From Neobacillus sp. Marseille-Q6967 (lineage in GTDB: Bacteria > Bacillota > Bacilli > Bacillales > Cytobacillaceae): DNA of 64,000 nt. Position numbers and translations under genes: made by a program. The stretch is taken from the NCBI RefSeq assembly GCF_946151075.1, contig NZ_CAMGZB010000002.1, forward strand, positions 186,001 through 250,000, written 5' to 3'. Position 1 is the stretch's first letter; each line of letters opens with the position of its first letter. Of this stretch, positions 1 to 8,993 are shown piece by piece. The notes under the pieces were generated by a model, which was not told the origin of the DNA, ran no database searches, and saw only the letters and a program-made list of their open reading frames with translations.

Positions 1-1319
1 AAGTCGCTGGGTTGGTCACAAAATATGAGGGCTGGGAGTTCCTTGGTGCGGTTGTTGATGACGATGGTGTTTGCCGTGGGATTGTCGCTCAGAACTTAAC
101 AACCCATGAAATTAAGTCCTTCTCTGCGGATGCTGTCATTATGGCAACAGGCGGTCCTGGGATTATTTTTGGAAAGACAACGAATTCTGTTATTAATACT
201 GGTTCTGCTGCATCAATTGTATATCAACAAGGTGCTTATTATTCAAACGGTGAAATGATTCAAATCCATCCGACTGCCATTCCTGGTGATGATAAGCTTC
301 GTTTAATGAGTGAATCTGCGCGTGGTGAAGGCGGCCGGGTATGGACTTATAAAGATGGTAAGCCTTGGTACTTCCTAGAGGAAAAATATCCTGCTTATGG
401 AAACCTAGTACCACGTGATATTGCGACACGTGAAATTTTTGATGTTTGTGTCAATCAAAAGCTTGGTGTTAACGGTGAAAACATGGTATTCCTTGATCTT
501 TCACACAAGGATCCGAAGGAATTGGATATTAAGCTTGGAGGAATTATTGAAATCTATGAAAAGTTCATGGGTGACGATCCTCGTAAAGTACCTATGAAAA
601 TATTCCCTGCGGTTCACTATTCAATGGGTGGATTATGGGTTGACTATGACCAAATGACTAATATACCTGGCTTATTTGCAGCGGGAGAATGTGATTATTC
701 TCAGCACGGTGCAAACCGCTTAGGTGCTAACTCATTATTATCAGCTATCTTTGGCGGTATGGTTGCCGGACCTAATGCCGTTCGCTATATCAAAGGACTT
801 GAAAAGAGTTCAGATGCTGTTTCTTCCACTGTTTTTGACAGACATGTTAAAGAACAAGAGCAAAAGTGGAATGACATTATGAGTTTGAGTGGTACTGAAA
901 ATGCATACGTTCTTCATAAAGAGCTTGGGGAATGGATGACTGACAATGTGACGGTTGTTCGTTACAATGACAGACTGTTAAAGACAGATGAAAAAATCCA
1001 GGAGCTACTAGAACGTTATAAAAAGATTAATATCAACGATACCTCTAAATGGAGCAATCAAGGGGCGGCGTTTACTCGTCAATTACAGAATATGCTTCAG
1101 TTGGCCCGCGTTATTACCATTGGTGCTTACAATCGTAATGAAAGCCGTGGTGCCCACTACAAGCCTGAATTCCCGAACCGTGATGATGAGAATTTCTTAA
1201 AAACAACAATGGCAAAATTTGTTGATGGTTCATCTGCACCGGCATTCCATTATGAAGAAGTTGATGTTTCATTAATCAAGCCGCGTGAACGTAACTATGC
1301 GAAAAATAAAGGGGAGTAG
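1..1319 (+). CDS. sdhA: Succinate dehydrogenase flavoprotein subunit (3' part)
   Basis: The flavoprotein subunit of succinate dehydrogenase (complex II) oxidises succinate to fumarate at a covalently bound FAD on the cytoplasmic face of the membrane. The reading frame is already open at the window edge (codons from base 3), so the TTG at base 12 is an internal Leu codon and not a start. About 438 C-terminal codons are present; the Bacillus protein has about 586. Visible family motifs are HPTAIPG, ARGEGGRVW, HYSMGGLWVD and the FAD-domain segment GECDYSQHGANRLGANSL. The gene ends five bases before sdhB, so the two are one operon. sdhC would lie upstream, outside the window. Confidence 0.97.
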   Translation, partial: VAGLVTKYEGWEFLGAVVDDDGVCRGIVAQNLTTHEIKSFSADAVIMATGGPGIIFGKTTNSVINTGSAASIVYQQGAYYSNGEMIQIHPTAIPGDDKLRLMSESARGEGGRVWTYKDGKPWYFLEEKYPAYGNLVPRDIATREIFDVCVNQKLGVNGENMVFLDLSHKDPKELDIKLGGIIEIYEKFMGDDPRKVPMKIFPAVHYSMGGLWVDYDQMTNIPGLFAAGECDYSQHGANRLGANSLLSAIFGGMVAGPNAVRYIKGLEKSSDAVSSTVFDRHVKEQEQKWNDIMSLSGTENAYVLHKELGEWMTDNVTVVRYNDRLLKTDEKIQELLERYKKININDTSKWSNQGAAFTRQLQNMLQLARVITIGAYNRNESRGAHYKPEFPNRDDENFLKTTMAKFVDGSSAPAFHYEEVDVSLIKPRERNYAKNKGE

Positions 1320-1324
1320 GAGAA

Positions 1325-2086
1325 ATGTCTGAAAATAAAACGGTAAAATTTATTATTACACGTCAAGATACGCAAGATTCTACTCCTTACGAAGAGGAGT
1401 TTGAACTTCCATACCGTCCGAATATGAACGTCATCTCGGCTTTAATGGAGATTCGTAAAAATCCTGTTAACACAAAAGGACAAGCCACTACCCCAATCGC
1501 TTGGGATATGAACTGTCTCGAAGAAGTTTGCGGTGCCTGTTCAATGGTGATTAACGGTAAACCACGTCAGTCTTGTTCAGCGCTTGTGGATCAGCTGGAG
1601 CAGCCAATCCGCTTGGCTCCAATGGCGACATTCCCTGTTGTGCGTGACCTTCAAGTAGACCGCAGCCGTATGTTTGATGCCTTAAAGAAAGTAAAAGCAT
1701 GGATCCCAATCGATGGAACTTATGACTTAGGACCAGGACCGCGTATGCCTGAAAGAAAACGTCAATGGGCTTACGAGCTTTCAAAGTGTATGACATGTGG
1801 TGTCTGCTTAGAGGCATGTCCAAATGTTAACAGCAAATCTAACTTTATTGGGCCACAGCCGCTTTCACAGGTTCGTCTTTTCAATGCTCATCCAACTGGT
1901 GAAATGAACAGGGCGGAACGCCTTGAAGCCATTATGGGTGATGGTGGTCTTGCAAACTGCGGTAACTCGCAAAACTGTGTGCAGTCTTGTCCAAAAGGTA
2001 TTCCTTTAACAACAAGTATCGCAGCGCTAAACCGTGATACAACCATCCAAGCTTTCAGAAACTTCTTCGGAAGCGATCAGGTTTAA
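1325..2086 (+). CDS. sdhB: Succinate dehydrogenase iron-sulfur subunit
   Basis: The iron-sulfur subunit passes electrons from the FAD of SdhA to the membrane cytochrome b subunit and menaquinone. The 253-residue length equals that of the B. subtilis protein. An N-terminal ferredoxin domain has C64, C69, C72 and C84 for the [2Fe-2S] cluster. The C-terminal domain has C155, C158, C161 and C165 plus C212, C218 and C222 for the remaining clusters. An AGGAGA ribosome site lies just before the ATG. It follows sdhA by five bases and is closed by a hairpin terminator, so it is the last gene of the sdh operon. B. subtilis has ysmA next; it is absent here. Confidence 0.98.
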   Translation: MSENKTVKFIITRQDTQDSTPYEEEFELPYRPNMNVISALMEIRKNPVNTKGQATTPIAWDMNCLEEVCGACSMVINGKPRQSCSALVDQLEQPIRLAPMATFPVVRDLQVDRSRMFDALKKVKAWIPIDGTYDLGPGPRMPERKRQWAYELSKCMTCGVCLEACPNVNSKSNFIGPQPLSQVRLFNAHPTGEMNRAERLEAIMGDGGLANCGNSQNCVQSCPKGIPLTTSIAALNRDTTIQAFRNFFGSDQV

Positions 2087-2102
2087 TCAGCATAATATTC
2101 TT

Positions 2103-2140
2103 AAAACCTTCTTTTCTATTGAGGAAAGAGGTTTTTTTTT
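2103..2140 (+). terminator. Terminator of the sdh operon
   Basis: An imperfect stem (AAAACCTTCTTTT pairing with GAGGAAAGAGGTTTT) is followed by a run of T residues shortly after the sdhB stop codon. Confidence 0.7.
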
Positions 2141-2212
2141 ATGGAGATAATTTTCCCAAAGTCAAACCCCTATTTTTCAAAAGAAAAAGATTTTCTAAAA
2201 AGCAATTATAGT

Positions 2213-2241
2213 CACTCTAAATGTGCAGTTCACATATGATA
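2213..2241 (+). promoter_or_regulatory. Candidate sigma-K promoter of gerE
   Basis: CATATGATA at 2233-2241 fits the sigma-K -10 pattern CATANNNTA exactly. A CACT at 2213-2216, 16 bases upstream, fits the short ACM-type -35. gerE is a late mother-cell (sigma-K) gene in B. subtilis, which supports the call. Confidence 0.65.
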
Positions 2242-2305
2242 TGGTGACTAAATATATACCCACCCCACGGTTCATTACTGGCGAAGGCAAGGAGGGTTAC
2301 AGTAC

Positions 2306-2530
2306 TTGAAGGAGAATGAATATACTCACAAGCCATTACTCACCAAACGAGAAAGAGAAGTCTTCGAACTGTTAGTACAGGACAAAACAACGAAGGAAAT
2401 CGCTGGTGAATTATTTATAAGCGAGAAAACAGTTCGAAATCATATTTCCAATGCCATGCAAAAGCTTGGTGTAAAGGGGCGTTCACAAGCAGTTGTAGAG
2501 CTCCTTCGAATGGGAGAGCTAGAACTTTAA
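2306..2530 (+). CDS. gerE: Spore coat transcription regulator GerE
   Basis: GerE is a small LuxR/FixJ-type DNA-binding protein that acts late in the mother cell, together with sigma-K, to activate or repress spore coat genes. The 74 residues form only the helix-turn-helix domain, with the recognition region in residues 28-57 ([19 protein letters not shown]). It is nearly identical to what I recall of B. subtilis GerE, which has the same length. The start is a TTG preceded by GGAGGG at 2291-2296. A sigma-K-like promoter lies upstream and a strong terminator follows, so it is probably monocistronic. Confidence 0.97.
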   Translation: MKENEYTHKPLLTKREREVFELLVQDKTTKEIAGELFISEKTVRNHISNAMQKLGVKGRSQAVVELLRMGELEL

Positions 2531-2536
2531 ATTATG

Positions 2537-2574
2537 ACCGGCTTCCTTATGGGAGGCCGGTTCATATTTTTTTA
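2537..2574 (+). terminator. Terminator of gerE
   Basis: ACCGGCTTCC pairs with GGGAGGCCGGT around a short loop and is followed by a T-rich tail (2564-2574). Confidence 0.85.
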
Positions 2575-2613
2575 TACAAATTGTATTAACAGGCATTGTG
2601 AATTTTGTAACGA

Positions 2614-2658
2614 TGTTGATTGGAACGGAAGGCGAAGCGCCTGTCGTGCAAATCAACA
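2614..2658. repeat. Degenerate palindromic intergenic repeat
   Basis: The segment begins TGTTGATTGGAACGGAAGG and ends in AATCAACA, the inverse of its first eight bases. It holds an inner GGCG/CGCC hairpin. It resembles a shortened copy of the longer GTTGATTGGAGCGGAAGG repeat that I recall as common between genes in Bacillus genomes. A second, even shorter relative lies at 4194-4217. Confidence 0.55.
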
Positions 2659-2805
2659 GCCAACTTTTAACAACTTTATACAAAAATATTCATCTTGAAA
2701 TTTTTCTAAAAAAAGTAGACAATATTAACAAGATTTAAGGGCGGGTGGAAAAATTCTAGTAAAAAAGATGAGAATGGATATGCTTTTACAAGGAGTGTTT
2801 AATAG

Positions 2806-3255
2806 ATGACAGTTCAAAATACAAACAAAATCGATGCAGAAATCGTTGCAAATATAGAAAAGGATATGCGCTACATATCAGGTATCATTAAACAAAAAGG
2901 GAGAGAAATGCTGACAAATTATAAGATCACACCTCCCCAGTTTGTGGCCTTGCAATGGCTTTTTGATGATGGGGATATGACTATTGGCGAGCTTTCTACA
3001 AAGATGTACTTAGCCTGCAGCACCACCACAGATTTAGTTGACCGGATGGAAAAAAACAATCTAGTCGTGAGAGTAAAAGACGCTAATGACCGGCGTGTTG
3101 TTAGAATCCATCTGCTTGAAGAAGGCGAAAGAATTATCGATGAAGTAATTAAAAAGCGTCAAAATTATTTAGAAGAAGTCTTGAAAAACTTCTCTTCAGA
3201 TGAAATTCAGCAACTACAGGCTAACTTAATGAAATTGCATCAGGAAATGAAATAA
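2806..3255 (+). CDS. ysmB: MarR family transcriptional regulator
   Basis: This 149-residue protein has the MarR/SlyA winged-helix layout. An N-terminal dimerisation helix is followed by the DNA-binding helices (residues about 55-85, GELSTKMYLACSTTTDLVDRM) and the wing with the conserved DRRVVRIHLLEEG. A C-terminal helix completes the dimer. AAGGAGTG before the ATG is the ribosome site. The position between gerE and racE matches B. subtilis ysmB, hence the symbol. Target genes and ligand cannot be read from the sequence. It is separated from gerE by a terminator and from racE by about 90 bases. Confidence 0.9.
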   Translation: MTVQNTNKIDAEIVANIEKDMRYISGIIKQKGREMLTNYKITPPQFVALQWLFDDGDMTIGELSTKMYLACSTTTDLVDRMEKNNLVVRVKDANDRRVVRIHLLEEGERIIDEVIKKRQNYLEEVLKNFSSDEIQQLQANLMKLHQEMK

Positions 3256-3345
3256 AAGCTAACAGGCTTAGTTAGAGCCGTTTCATATGGTTTATGAAGC
3301 GCAAATCCTTTTTATGTTCCAAAAGCTAAAAATGAGGCGAGAATT

Positions 3346-4140
3346 TTGAAACAACCAATTGGTGTAATTGATTCCGGAGTGGGTGGATTAACGGTTGCCA
3401 AAGAGATCATGAGACAGCTTCCGAATGAAAAGATTATCTATTTGGGAGACACGGCACGATGCCCGTACGGACCAAGACCTCTTAAAGAGGTAAAAAGATT
3501 CACTTGGGAATTAACAAATTTTTTATTGAAAAAAAACATAAAAATGCTTGTTATTGCATGCAACACCGCAACTGCAGCAGTGCTGGATGATATCCGCGCG
3601 GAATTGAAAATTCCTGTCCTTGGTGTTATCTACCCGGGAGCAAGAGCCGCCATCAAGCGGACAAAAAACTACCGGGTTGGCATTATTGGAACAGTTGGAA
3701 CCATCAAAAGTGGTGCATATGAAAAAGCTTTAAAAGCACTTAATAGCAGACTATATGTAACCGGCCATGCTTGTCCAAAATTTGTTCCACTAGTCGAAAG
3801 TGGAGAGTATGATGGGGACATTGCGGAGAGAATCGTCGTTGAAGCATTAAAGCCGCTTCAAAATCAGCAGCTAGATACTCTTATTCTAGGATGCACGCAC
3901 TACCCGCTGCTCGAACCACTCATTAAAAAAGTAATGGGTGACAGTGTCCAGGTTATTAGTTCTGGCGATGAAACAGCAAGAGAAATCAGTGCCATCCTTC
4001 AATATAATGGTATCCTCGAAGCAGATGATGGTGAGCCAAATCATGAGTTTTATACGACAGGTTCCAGAGCGATTTTTTCAAAAATTGCTACCCAATGGCT
4101 GGGTACTCCGATAGACAACGTTAAGAAAATTATCTTATAA
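3346..4140 (+). CDS. racE: Glutamate racemase
   Basis: The enzyme interconverts L- and D-glutamate and supplies the D-Glu of peptidoglycan. In bacilli that make poly-gamma-glutamate it also supplies that polymer. The 264-residue protein has the two catalytic cysteines of the family: C72 in ACNTATAA and C183 in GCTHYPLL. The N-terminal substrate loop [10 protein letters not shown] is also present. The start is a TTG preceded by a modest GAGG (3334-3337). The position between the MarR gene and gerM is as in B. subtilis. A terminator follows at once. Confidence 0.96.
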   Translation: MKQPIGVIDSGVGGLTVAKEIMRQLPNEKIIYLGDTARCPYGPRPLKEVKRFTWELTNFLLKKNIKMLVIACNTATAAVLDDIRAELKIPVLGVIYPGARAAIKRTKNYRVGIIGTVGTIKSGAYEKALKALNSRLYVTGHACPKFVPLVESGEYDGDIAERIVVEALKPLQNQQLDTLILGCTHYPLLEPLIKKVMGDSVQVISSGDETAREISAILQYNGILEADDGEPNHEFYTTGSRAIFSKIATQWLGTPIDNVKKIIL

Positions 4141-4166
4141 AGAGTCCTTAATAGGGCTCTTTTTGC
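4141..4166 (+). terminator. Terminator of racE
   Basis: AGAGTCC pairs with GGGCTCT (one G-T wobble), followed by TTTTT, immediately after the racE stop codon. Confidence 0.75.
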
Positions 4167-4193
4167 ATTTGGCTTATTATTGAATTGTACTTA

Positions 4194-4217
4194 TGTTGAT
4201 TGGAGCGGAAATCAACA
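4194..4217. repeat. Minimal remnant of the TGTTGATT palindromic repeat
   Basis: TGTTGATTGGAGCGG runs straight into AATCAACA, giving 8-bp inverted ends with only eight bases between them. It looks like the two ends of the element at 2614-2658 with the middle deleted. It sits between racE and gerM. Confidence 0.5.
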
Positions 4218-4284
4218 AACAAGTTAATAGAGCCTTGCTAATAAAAAAATTAAAGAGAATGTCCTATTTTTCTTTCTTAAGCCG

Positions 4285-4315
4285 GTCTATTTATTTTAAT
4301 AGGCTCGTATACATG
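4285..4315 (+). promoter_or_regulatory. Possible sigma-E promoter of gerM
   Basis: GTCTATTT (4285-4292) and CGTATACAT (4306-4314), separated by 13 bases, resemble the sigma-E elements GTCATATT and CATACAMT. gerM is a sigma-E gene in B. subtilis. The match is imperfect. Confidence 0.4.
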
Positions 4316-4346
4316 GTAGTACAAACTGTCTTAGGAGGGAATAAAT

Positions 4347-5399
4347 ATGTCAAAAAATACAATGAAACCCCTTGTAACGGTCGTGTTAGCTTCAACACTT
4401 GTTATGTCAGGGTGCGGTCTGTTTGGCGGAGAGGAACAGAAAAAAGTAGATCCGCCGCAAAAGGTAACTGTAACGGATAAAAATACAACAGAAGAAACAT
4501 CTGGTAAAAAGGCAGAAGCTGAGCAAGAGGTGAATTTAAAAACAGAATTATACTTAATCGATAAGAATGGCTACGTAGTTCCGCAAACACTAGAATTGCC
4601 AAAAACGAGCTCCGTTGCAAAGCAGGCATTAGAGTACTTAGTAGTAAATGGTCCAGTTACTGATATGCTCCCGAACGACTTCAGAGCGGTTTTACCGGAG
4701 GATACACAAGTATCGGTAAATATTAAAGATGGCGTTGCTGTCGTAGATTTTTCAAAGGAATTTAAAAACTACCAGCCAGAGGATGAAATGAAAATCCTTC
4801 AAGCTGTAACCTGGACACTTACTCAGTTCGATACCGTTCAAAAGGTAAAACTGCAAATGAATGGTCATGAACTAACAGAAATGCCTGTCAACGGCACACC
4901 AATTAGTGAGAATCTATCAAGAGCTTCAGGTATCAATATTGATACAGCAGGGGTTACTGATATTACCAATACTAAGCCAGTAACTGTTTATTATATTGGC
5001 GGTGAACAAGGCTCGTATTACTATGTACCAGTTACACGCAGGGTAAGTGCAGGTGAAAAAGATAATATTACGGCCGTTGTAAATGAGCTTGTTAAAGGTC
5101 CAGACTCTAAATCCAACCTTGTTTCTGAGTTTATGCCGGATGTGGAACTACTCGAGGCACCAAAGATTGAAGATGGAAAAGTAACTTTGAACTTTAATGA
5201 ATCCATTTATGGAAGTTTCGAAGAAAAAGTTGTATCCCAAAATTTATTAAATTCGCTGGTTCTATCCTTAACTGAGCAAAAAGGTATTGAAAGTGTCGCG
5301 GTAACGGTTAATGGCAAGGCTGACTTAGTCAATGACAAGGGTGAAAAACTATCCGAGCCTGTAACTCGTCCAGAAAAAGTAAATACAGGTAGTTTTTAA
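4347..5399 (+). CDS. gerM: Spore germination/sporulation lipoprotein GerM
   Basis: GerM is a mother-cell lipoprotein needed for engulfment-stage assembly and normal germination. In B. subtilis it helps place the SpoIIIA-SpoIIQ channel. The 350-residue product starts with a lipoprotein signal, lipobox VMSGC with the lipidated cysteine at C23. A charged linker follows (about 24-70), then two GerMN domains (about 75-190 and 215-330). Each domain carries the PVTVYYI- or TELYLID-type first strand. AGGAGGG precedes the ATG. It stands alone between terminators and has a possible sigma-E promoter. Confidence 0.95.
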   Translation: MSKNTMKPLVTVVLASTLVMSGCGLFGGEEQKKVDPPQKVTVTDKNTTEETSGKKAEAEQEVNLKTELYLIDKNGYVVPQTLELPKTSSVAKQALEYLVVNGPVTDMLPNDFRAVLPEDTQVSVNIKDGVAVVDFSKEFKNYQPEDEMKILQAVTWTLTQFDTVQKVKLQMNGHELTEMPVNGTPISENLSRASGINIDTAGVTDITNTKPVTVYYIGGEQGSYYYVPVTRRVSAGEKDNITAVVNELVKGPDSKSNLVSEFMPDVELLEAPKIEDGKVTLNFNESIYGSFEEKVVSQNLLNSLVLSLTEQKGIESVAVTVNGKADLVNDKGEKLSEPVTRPEKVNTGSF

Positions 5400-5434
5400 A
5401 AAAATATTTTTGATATACTATATAGTGACAATTT

Positions 5435-5467
5435 GAGAGGTTGGCTCCAAGGCCGCCTCTTCTTTAT
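5435..5467 (+). terminator. Probable terminator of gerM
   Basis: GAGAGGTTGGC and GCCGCCTCTTC form an imperfect stem with a T-rich 3' side. The pairing is interrupted, so this is moderate evidence. Confidence 0.45.
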
Positions 5468-5520
5468 TTGTTTATGATAGGCGGTGGGGAGAAGAACTCA
5501 CCAAGAAGGAGGAAGTATTT

Positions 5521-6273
5521 GTGCGCGTAGATGGACGTGAACCGCTTCAATTAAGGCCCATACATATTGAAACCAATTATTTAATGCATCCAGAGGGATC
5601 TGTTCTCATTTCAGTTGGGAATACAAAGGTGATCTGTACGGCGAGCATCGAGGATCGAGTTCCTCCATTTATGAGAGGAGAAGGCAAAGGCTGGATAACG
5701 GCAGAGTATGCGATGCTGCCGCGTGCAACGGAAACAAGGAATATCCGTGAATCTTCAAAAGGAAAAGTTTCCGGCAGAACCATGGAAATTCAGCGTTTAA
5801 TCGGCCGTGCATTAAGAGCTGTAGTGGATTTATCAGCCATTGGTGAAAGAACCGTTTGGATTGACTGTGACGTTATACAGGCAGATGGGGGAACAAGGAC
5901 GGCTTCCATTACAGGTGCTTTTGTCGCCATGACCATAGCCCTTAACAAGCTTGTTGAAAAAAAATCAATTAAATTTCCGATTACAGACTATCTAGCAGCG
6001 ACAAGTGTTGGAATTTTAAGCAATAACAATACAGTTTTAGACTTGAACTATGCGGAAGATTCCAAAGCCCATGTAGATATGAATGTTGTCATGACGGGGA
6101 ATGGAGAATTTGTAGAGTTGCAGGGAACGGGTGAGGAATCTACTTTTTCCTACCAGCAGCTTCAAGATTTACTAGGTGCTGCCCAAGAAGGGTTACTAGA
6201 GTTGATTGAACACCAAAAAACAGCACTAGGTGAGGATATTGCTAAGAAAATAGAAGCTAGAAGAAAGAAATAA
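5521..6273 (+). CDS. rph: Ribonuclease PH
   Basis: RNase PH is a phosphate-dependent 3' to 5' exoribonuclease that trims tRNA 3' ends. The 250-residue protein shows the [13 protein letters not shown] start, the [11 protein letters not shown] stretch, and the phosphate-binding region with the conserved [15 protein letters not shown]. The start is a GTG with GGAGG at 5508-5512. It heads a three-gene unit (rph, rdgB, ysnB): rdgB begins 17 bases on and ysnB overlaps rdgB. This is the same order as in B. subtilis. Confidence 0.97.
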   Translation: MRVDGREPLQLRPIHIETNYLMHPEGSVLISVGNTKVICTASIEDRVPPFMRGEGKGWITAEYAMLPRATETRNIRESSKGKVSGRTMEIQRLIGRALRAVVDLSAIGERTVWIDCDVIQADGGTRTASITGAFVAMTIALNKLVEKKSIKFPITDYLAATSVGILSNNNTVLDLNYAEDSKAHVDMNVVMTGNGEFVELQGTGEESTFSYQQLQDLLGAAQEGLLELIEHQKTALGEDIAKKIEARRKK

Positions 6274-6290
6274 GAGGGGATCCGATCCGT

Positions 6291-6902
6291 ATGAACGAAG
6301 TAATTATTGCAACAAAGAACCCAGGCAAAGCCAAAGAGTTTGAGCACATTTTTGCTTCAAGAGGCTATGCTGTCCGCACTCTTCTCGATTTTCCTGAAAT
6401 AGAGGATGTGGAAGAAACAGGCGCAACGTTTGAAGAAAATGCAACAATAAAGGCCGAATCAGTTTCGAAACAGTTGAATAAGATCGTTATTGGAGATGAC
6501 TCGGGTTTAATGGTGGATGCACTTGAGGGAAGACCAGGTATCTATTCGGCAAGATATGCGGGCGAGCAAAAAGACGATCAGGCGAATATTGATAAGATGC
6601 TCACTGAACTGGCAGGGGTACCAGAGGAAAAAAGGACTGCAAGGTTTTACTGTGCCCTGGCTGTCGCAATTCCCGGGAATGAAACCATCACGGTTTCCGG
6701 AACTTGTGAAGGCAAGATACTTGAGGCGAGAAGAGGAACAAACGGCTTCGGCTATGACCCTGTTTTCTTCGTACCGACAAAAAGAGTGGCAATGGCCGAA
6801 CTTTCCTCCGATGAAAAAAATAAAATCAGCCACCGTGCTAATGCTTTGAAGAAACTAGAAGGGATTTTAGATTCTATTTTAGAAAGAGAAGAGCGTTCAT
6901 GA
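6291..6902 (+). CDS. rdgB: Non-canonical purine NTP pyrophosphatase (RdgB/HAM1)
   Basis: The enzyme hydrolyses dITP, ITP and XTP to the monophosphates and so keeps deaminated purines out of DNA and RNA. The 203-residue protein carries [13 protein letters not shown] at the N-terminus, the metal and active-site segment [24 protein letters not shown] (written here as two overlapping motifs, [13 protein letters not shown] and [12 protein letters not shown]), and the C-terminal [11 protein letters not shown]. It corresponds to B. subtilis ysnA. Its last four bases overlap the ATG of ysnB, so translation is probably coupled. Confidence 0.96.
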   Translation: MNEVIIATKNPGKAKEFEHIFASRGYAVRTLLDFPEIEDVEETGATFEENATIKAESVSKQLNKIVIGDDSGLMVDALEGRPGIYSARYAGEQKDDQANIDKMLTELAGVPEEKRTARFYCALAVAIPGNETITVSGTCEGKILEARRGTNGFGYDPVFFVPTKRVAMAELSSDEKNKISHRANALKKLEGILDSILEREERS

Positions 6903-7417
6903 GTAAAGTGTTAGTGGTAAGTGATAGTCACGGCTTCACGAAGGAGCTCGAGGTCTTACGGGAGAGGCATATAAATGAAGTGGATTTAATGATTCACTGC
7001 GGTGATTCACAATTGATGGCCGATGACAAGGCCATCAACGGGTATCTAACGGTAATGGGGAATTGTGATTTTACAGGCGGATATCCATTAGATACAATTA
7101 CTGAGGTAGCAGGCAGAAAAATCTTTGTTACCCACGGCCACCGCTATAACGTAAAATCAACGTTAATGAATCTAAAGTATAAGGCTGAAGAGGTAGGCGC
7201 AGATATTGCCTGTTTCGGCCATTCCCATATCCTTGGGGCAGAAGTCATTGGAGGCACCCTTTTTTTAAACCCAGGTAGCATCCGCATGCCTCGTGAACGG
7301 ATTGAAAGAACCTATGTCATCCTGGAATTGATAGACGAGAAAATAAAGATGACAGTGTATGAACTAAATGGGCGTGAATTAACGGACCTAGCCCGGGAAT
7401 TCGACTTACCAAAATGA
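6899..7417 (+). CDS. ysnB: YfcE/MJ0936-type metallophosphoesterase
   Basis: This 172-residue protein is a two-metal calcineurin-like phosphodiesterase. Metal ligands are visible in order: D9 and H11 (SDSHG), D36 (HCGDS), N55 (GNCD), H79 and H81 (THGH), and H108 and H110 (GHSH). Family members hydrolyse artificial phosphodiesters; the natural substrate is not known to me. It overlaps rdgB by four bases (ATGA), is the last gene of the rph operon, and is followed by a terminator. Confidence 0.92.
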   Translation: MSKVLVVSDSHGFTKELEVLRERHINEVDLMIHCGDSQLMADDKAINGYLTVMGNCDFTGGYPLDTITEVAGRKIFVTHGHRYNVKSTLMNLKYKAEEVGADIACFGHSHILGAEVIGGTLFLNPGSIRMPRERIERTYVILELIDEKIKMTVYELNGRELTDLAREFDLPK

Positions 7418-7421
7418 ACAT

Positions 7422-7451
7422 GGGGAAGAACTATTTCTTCCCTGGTTTTTC
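7422..7451 (+). terminator. Terminator of the rph operon
   Basis: GGGAAGAA (7423-7430) pairs perfectly with TTCTTCCC (7435-7442), followed by TGGTTTTTCTTG. Confidence 0.8.
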
Positions 7452-7555
7452 TTGTGGGAGCGGATCTTATAAAGCCACATAAAAGGTTCATGAGATCCAA
7501 AATGGAGAACCTAAAAAAGAAAAATAATAAAACCAAAAAAATAATTCAAATAGTG

Positions 7556-7584
7556 TTGACTTTTAAATCTATAGCTTATATAAT
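7556..7584 (+). promoter_or_regulatory. Sigma-A promoter of the tRNA-Arg gene
   Basis: TTGACT (7556-7561) and a perfect TATAAT (7579-7584) are separated by 17 bases, with the tRNA starting 28 bases downstream. Confidence 0.85.
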
Positions 7585-7612
7585 AAATCTTGTCTTTAAG
7601 AAAACTTAATAC

Positions 7613-7689
<77 letters not shown>

Positions 7690-7711
7690 TTTAACTACAT
7701 ATCAAAACTTA

Positions 7712-7737
7712 ACTCACCAAATAGGTGAGTTTTTTTG
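7712..7737 (+). terminator. Terminator of the tRNA-Arg gene
   Basis: ACTCACC (7712-7718) pairs with GGTGAGT (7724-7730), followed by a run of seven T residues. Confidence 0.88.
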
Positions 7738-7799
7738 TTTTTTCAATATTTCATGTTACACTATTTTCGACTGTATATAAAAGATAAGGACGGTTTTTT

Positions 7800-8828
7800 A
7801 TGAAGAAAAAACGGGAACGAGCGAAGCGAAAAGATAATATTGTATTCTTTCCCGGAATCGAGAAGAGATTGGCGGATAAGGGCCTGGAAAGTCTGCAAAA
7901 TAAAAGATTTCAAGAGGCCATCAAACTGTTAGAAGAGGCGAAGGAGCATGATCCAGAGAATAGTGATGTGTTAGTTGGGCTTGTCCTGGCTTATTTCGAA
8001 GCAGCCGCTTATCCAAAAGCGAAAGCATTAGCCAGCGAAATGCTCCTCAAAGGAATCGGCGACTATTTTCAAATGGTCGATCTTTATTTGACTATTCTAA
8101 TCCAGCTCCACGAATACCAGGAAATTGTCACGACCATTGAAGCGCTATTAGATGAAAAGGAAATACCGCCAGAAAAGCACGATCATTTTCTCACGATTCT
8201 TCAATTTAGCAGGCGTATGGCAGATAACAAGCATCCAGAACAGGATGAGGACGAACCGGAACAACCCAAAAATAAAAGACTTAACCTGCTAAATTTGGCA
8301 AGTTTAAACGAACAGCTGCTGACGATTTCAAGCCTGGCAGAAAAAAATATCCGGCCGTACATAGAAGAAATTAAAGAATATCTTACCTCTGAATCTGGGC
8401 ACCCTTTCCTAAAAACGATGCTCCTGACTCTATTAAAAGAACAAGAATATGACAAGCAAATAAAGGTTAATAAGTTTAATATGGAAGTAACCACAGTCCC
8501 AATAGAATTACCAGATGTTCAGCGCCAGCCGCGTACGAACCAAGTGGTAAAACTTTTGGAAGACCAATTGGAAAGCAGTGACCCAATTCTTTTTGAGAAT
8601 ATTAAAAGTATGGCAGAGCGGATTTTTTTTATCAGCTATCCTTTCAATCTTATGCCAGACGAAACTCCAGCATGGGCAGCGGCTTTTCACCTGCTAGCCC
8701 AAGATTATTTTGGAATAGAGCCGGATTTAACTGAAATATCAACGGAATACAGGGTTTCACCTGAAAACATAGAGCACGCAATCAACCAAATCAGAAAAAT
8801 AGAAGAAATTTCTTATCCCAATATATAG
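7800..8828 (+). CDS. ysoA: TPR-repeat protein YsoA
   Basis: This 342-residue cytoplasmic protein has at least two tetratricopeptide-like helical pairs near the N-terminus (about residues 25-90, GLESLQNKRFQEAIKLLEEA and the next helices). An acidic linker (about 141-158, rich in E, D, P, Q) and a helical C-terminal half follow. The N-terminus is very basic (KKKRERAKRK). The position just before tig matches B. subtilis ysoA. Its role is unknown; TPR repeats usually bind partner proteins. No clear operon partner is seen: tig has its own promoter. Confidence 0.85.
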   Translation: MKKKRERAKRKDNIVFFPGIEKRLADKGLESLQNKRFQEAIKLLEEAKEHDPENSDVLVGLVLAYFEAAAYPKAKALASEMLLKGIGDYFQMVDLYLTILIQLHEYQEIVTTIEALLDEKEIPPEKHDHFLTILQFSRRMADNKHPEQDEDEPEQPKNKRLNLLNLASLNEQLLTISSLAEKNIRPYIEEIKEYLTSESGHPFLKTMLLTLLKEQEYDKQIKVNKFNMEVTTVPIELPDVQRQPRTNQVVKLLEDQLESSDPILFENIKSMAERIFFISYPFNLMPDETPAWAAAFHLLAQDYFGIEPDLTEISTEYRVSPENIEHAINQIRKIEEISYPNI

Positions 8829-8837
8829 GGAACGATA

Positions 8838-8865
8838 TTGAAAGAAATCAAACCTGTGTTATAAT
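8838..8865 (+). promoter_or_regulatory. Sigma-A promoter of tig
   Basis: TTGAAA (8838-8843) and TATAAT (8860-8865) are spaced by 16 bases. The transcribed leader before tig holds two small inverted repeats, TGTAAAA/TTTTACA (8881-8900) and GGCTTG/CAAGCC (8917-8934), of unknown function. Confidence 0.72.
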
Positions 8866-8993
8866 GTAAGGGTTGCATTGTGTAAAAACTATATTTTACA
8901 TAAAAATGTGGAAAAGGGCTTGGATGGACAAGCCGACATCATACCAATTCGTAACGAATGAAATGATAATAGATTTTTGGAGGGAAAAAAGGT

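Noticed and set aside
4193-4480. 95-residue ORF overlapping the start of gerM
   Set aside because: It starts inside the repeat remnant and runs into gerM in another frame; the gerM signal peptide and ribosome site are clear.
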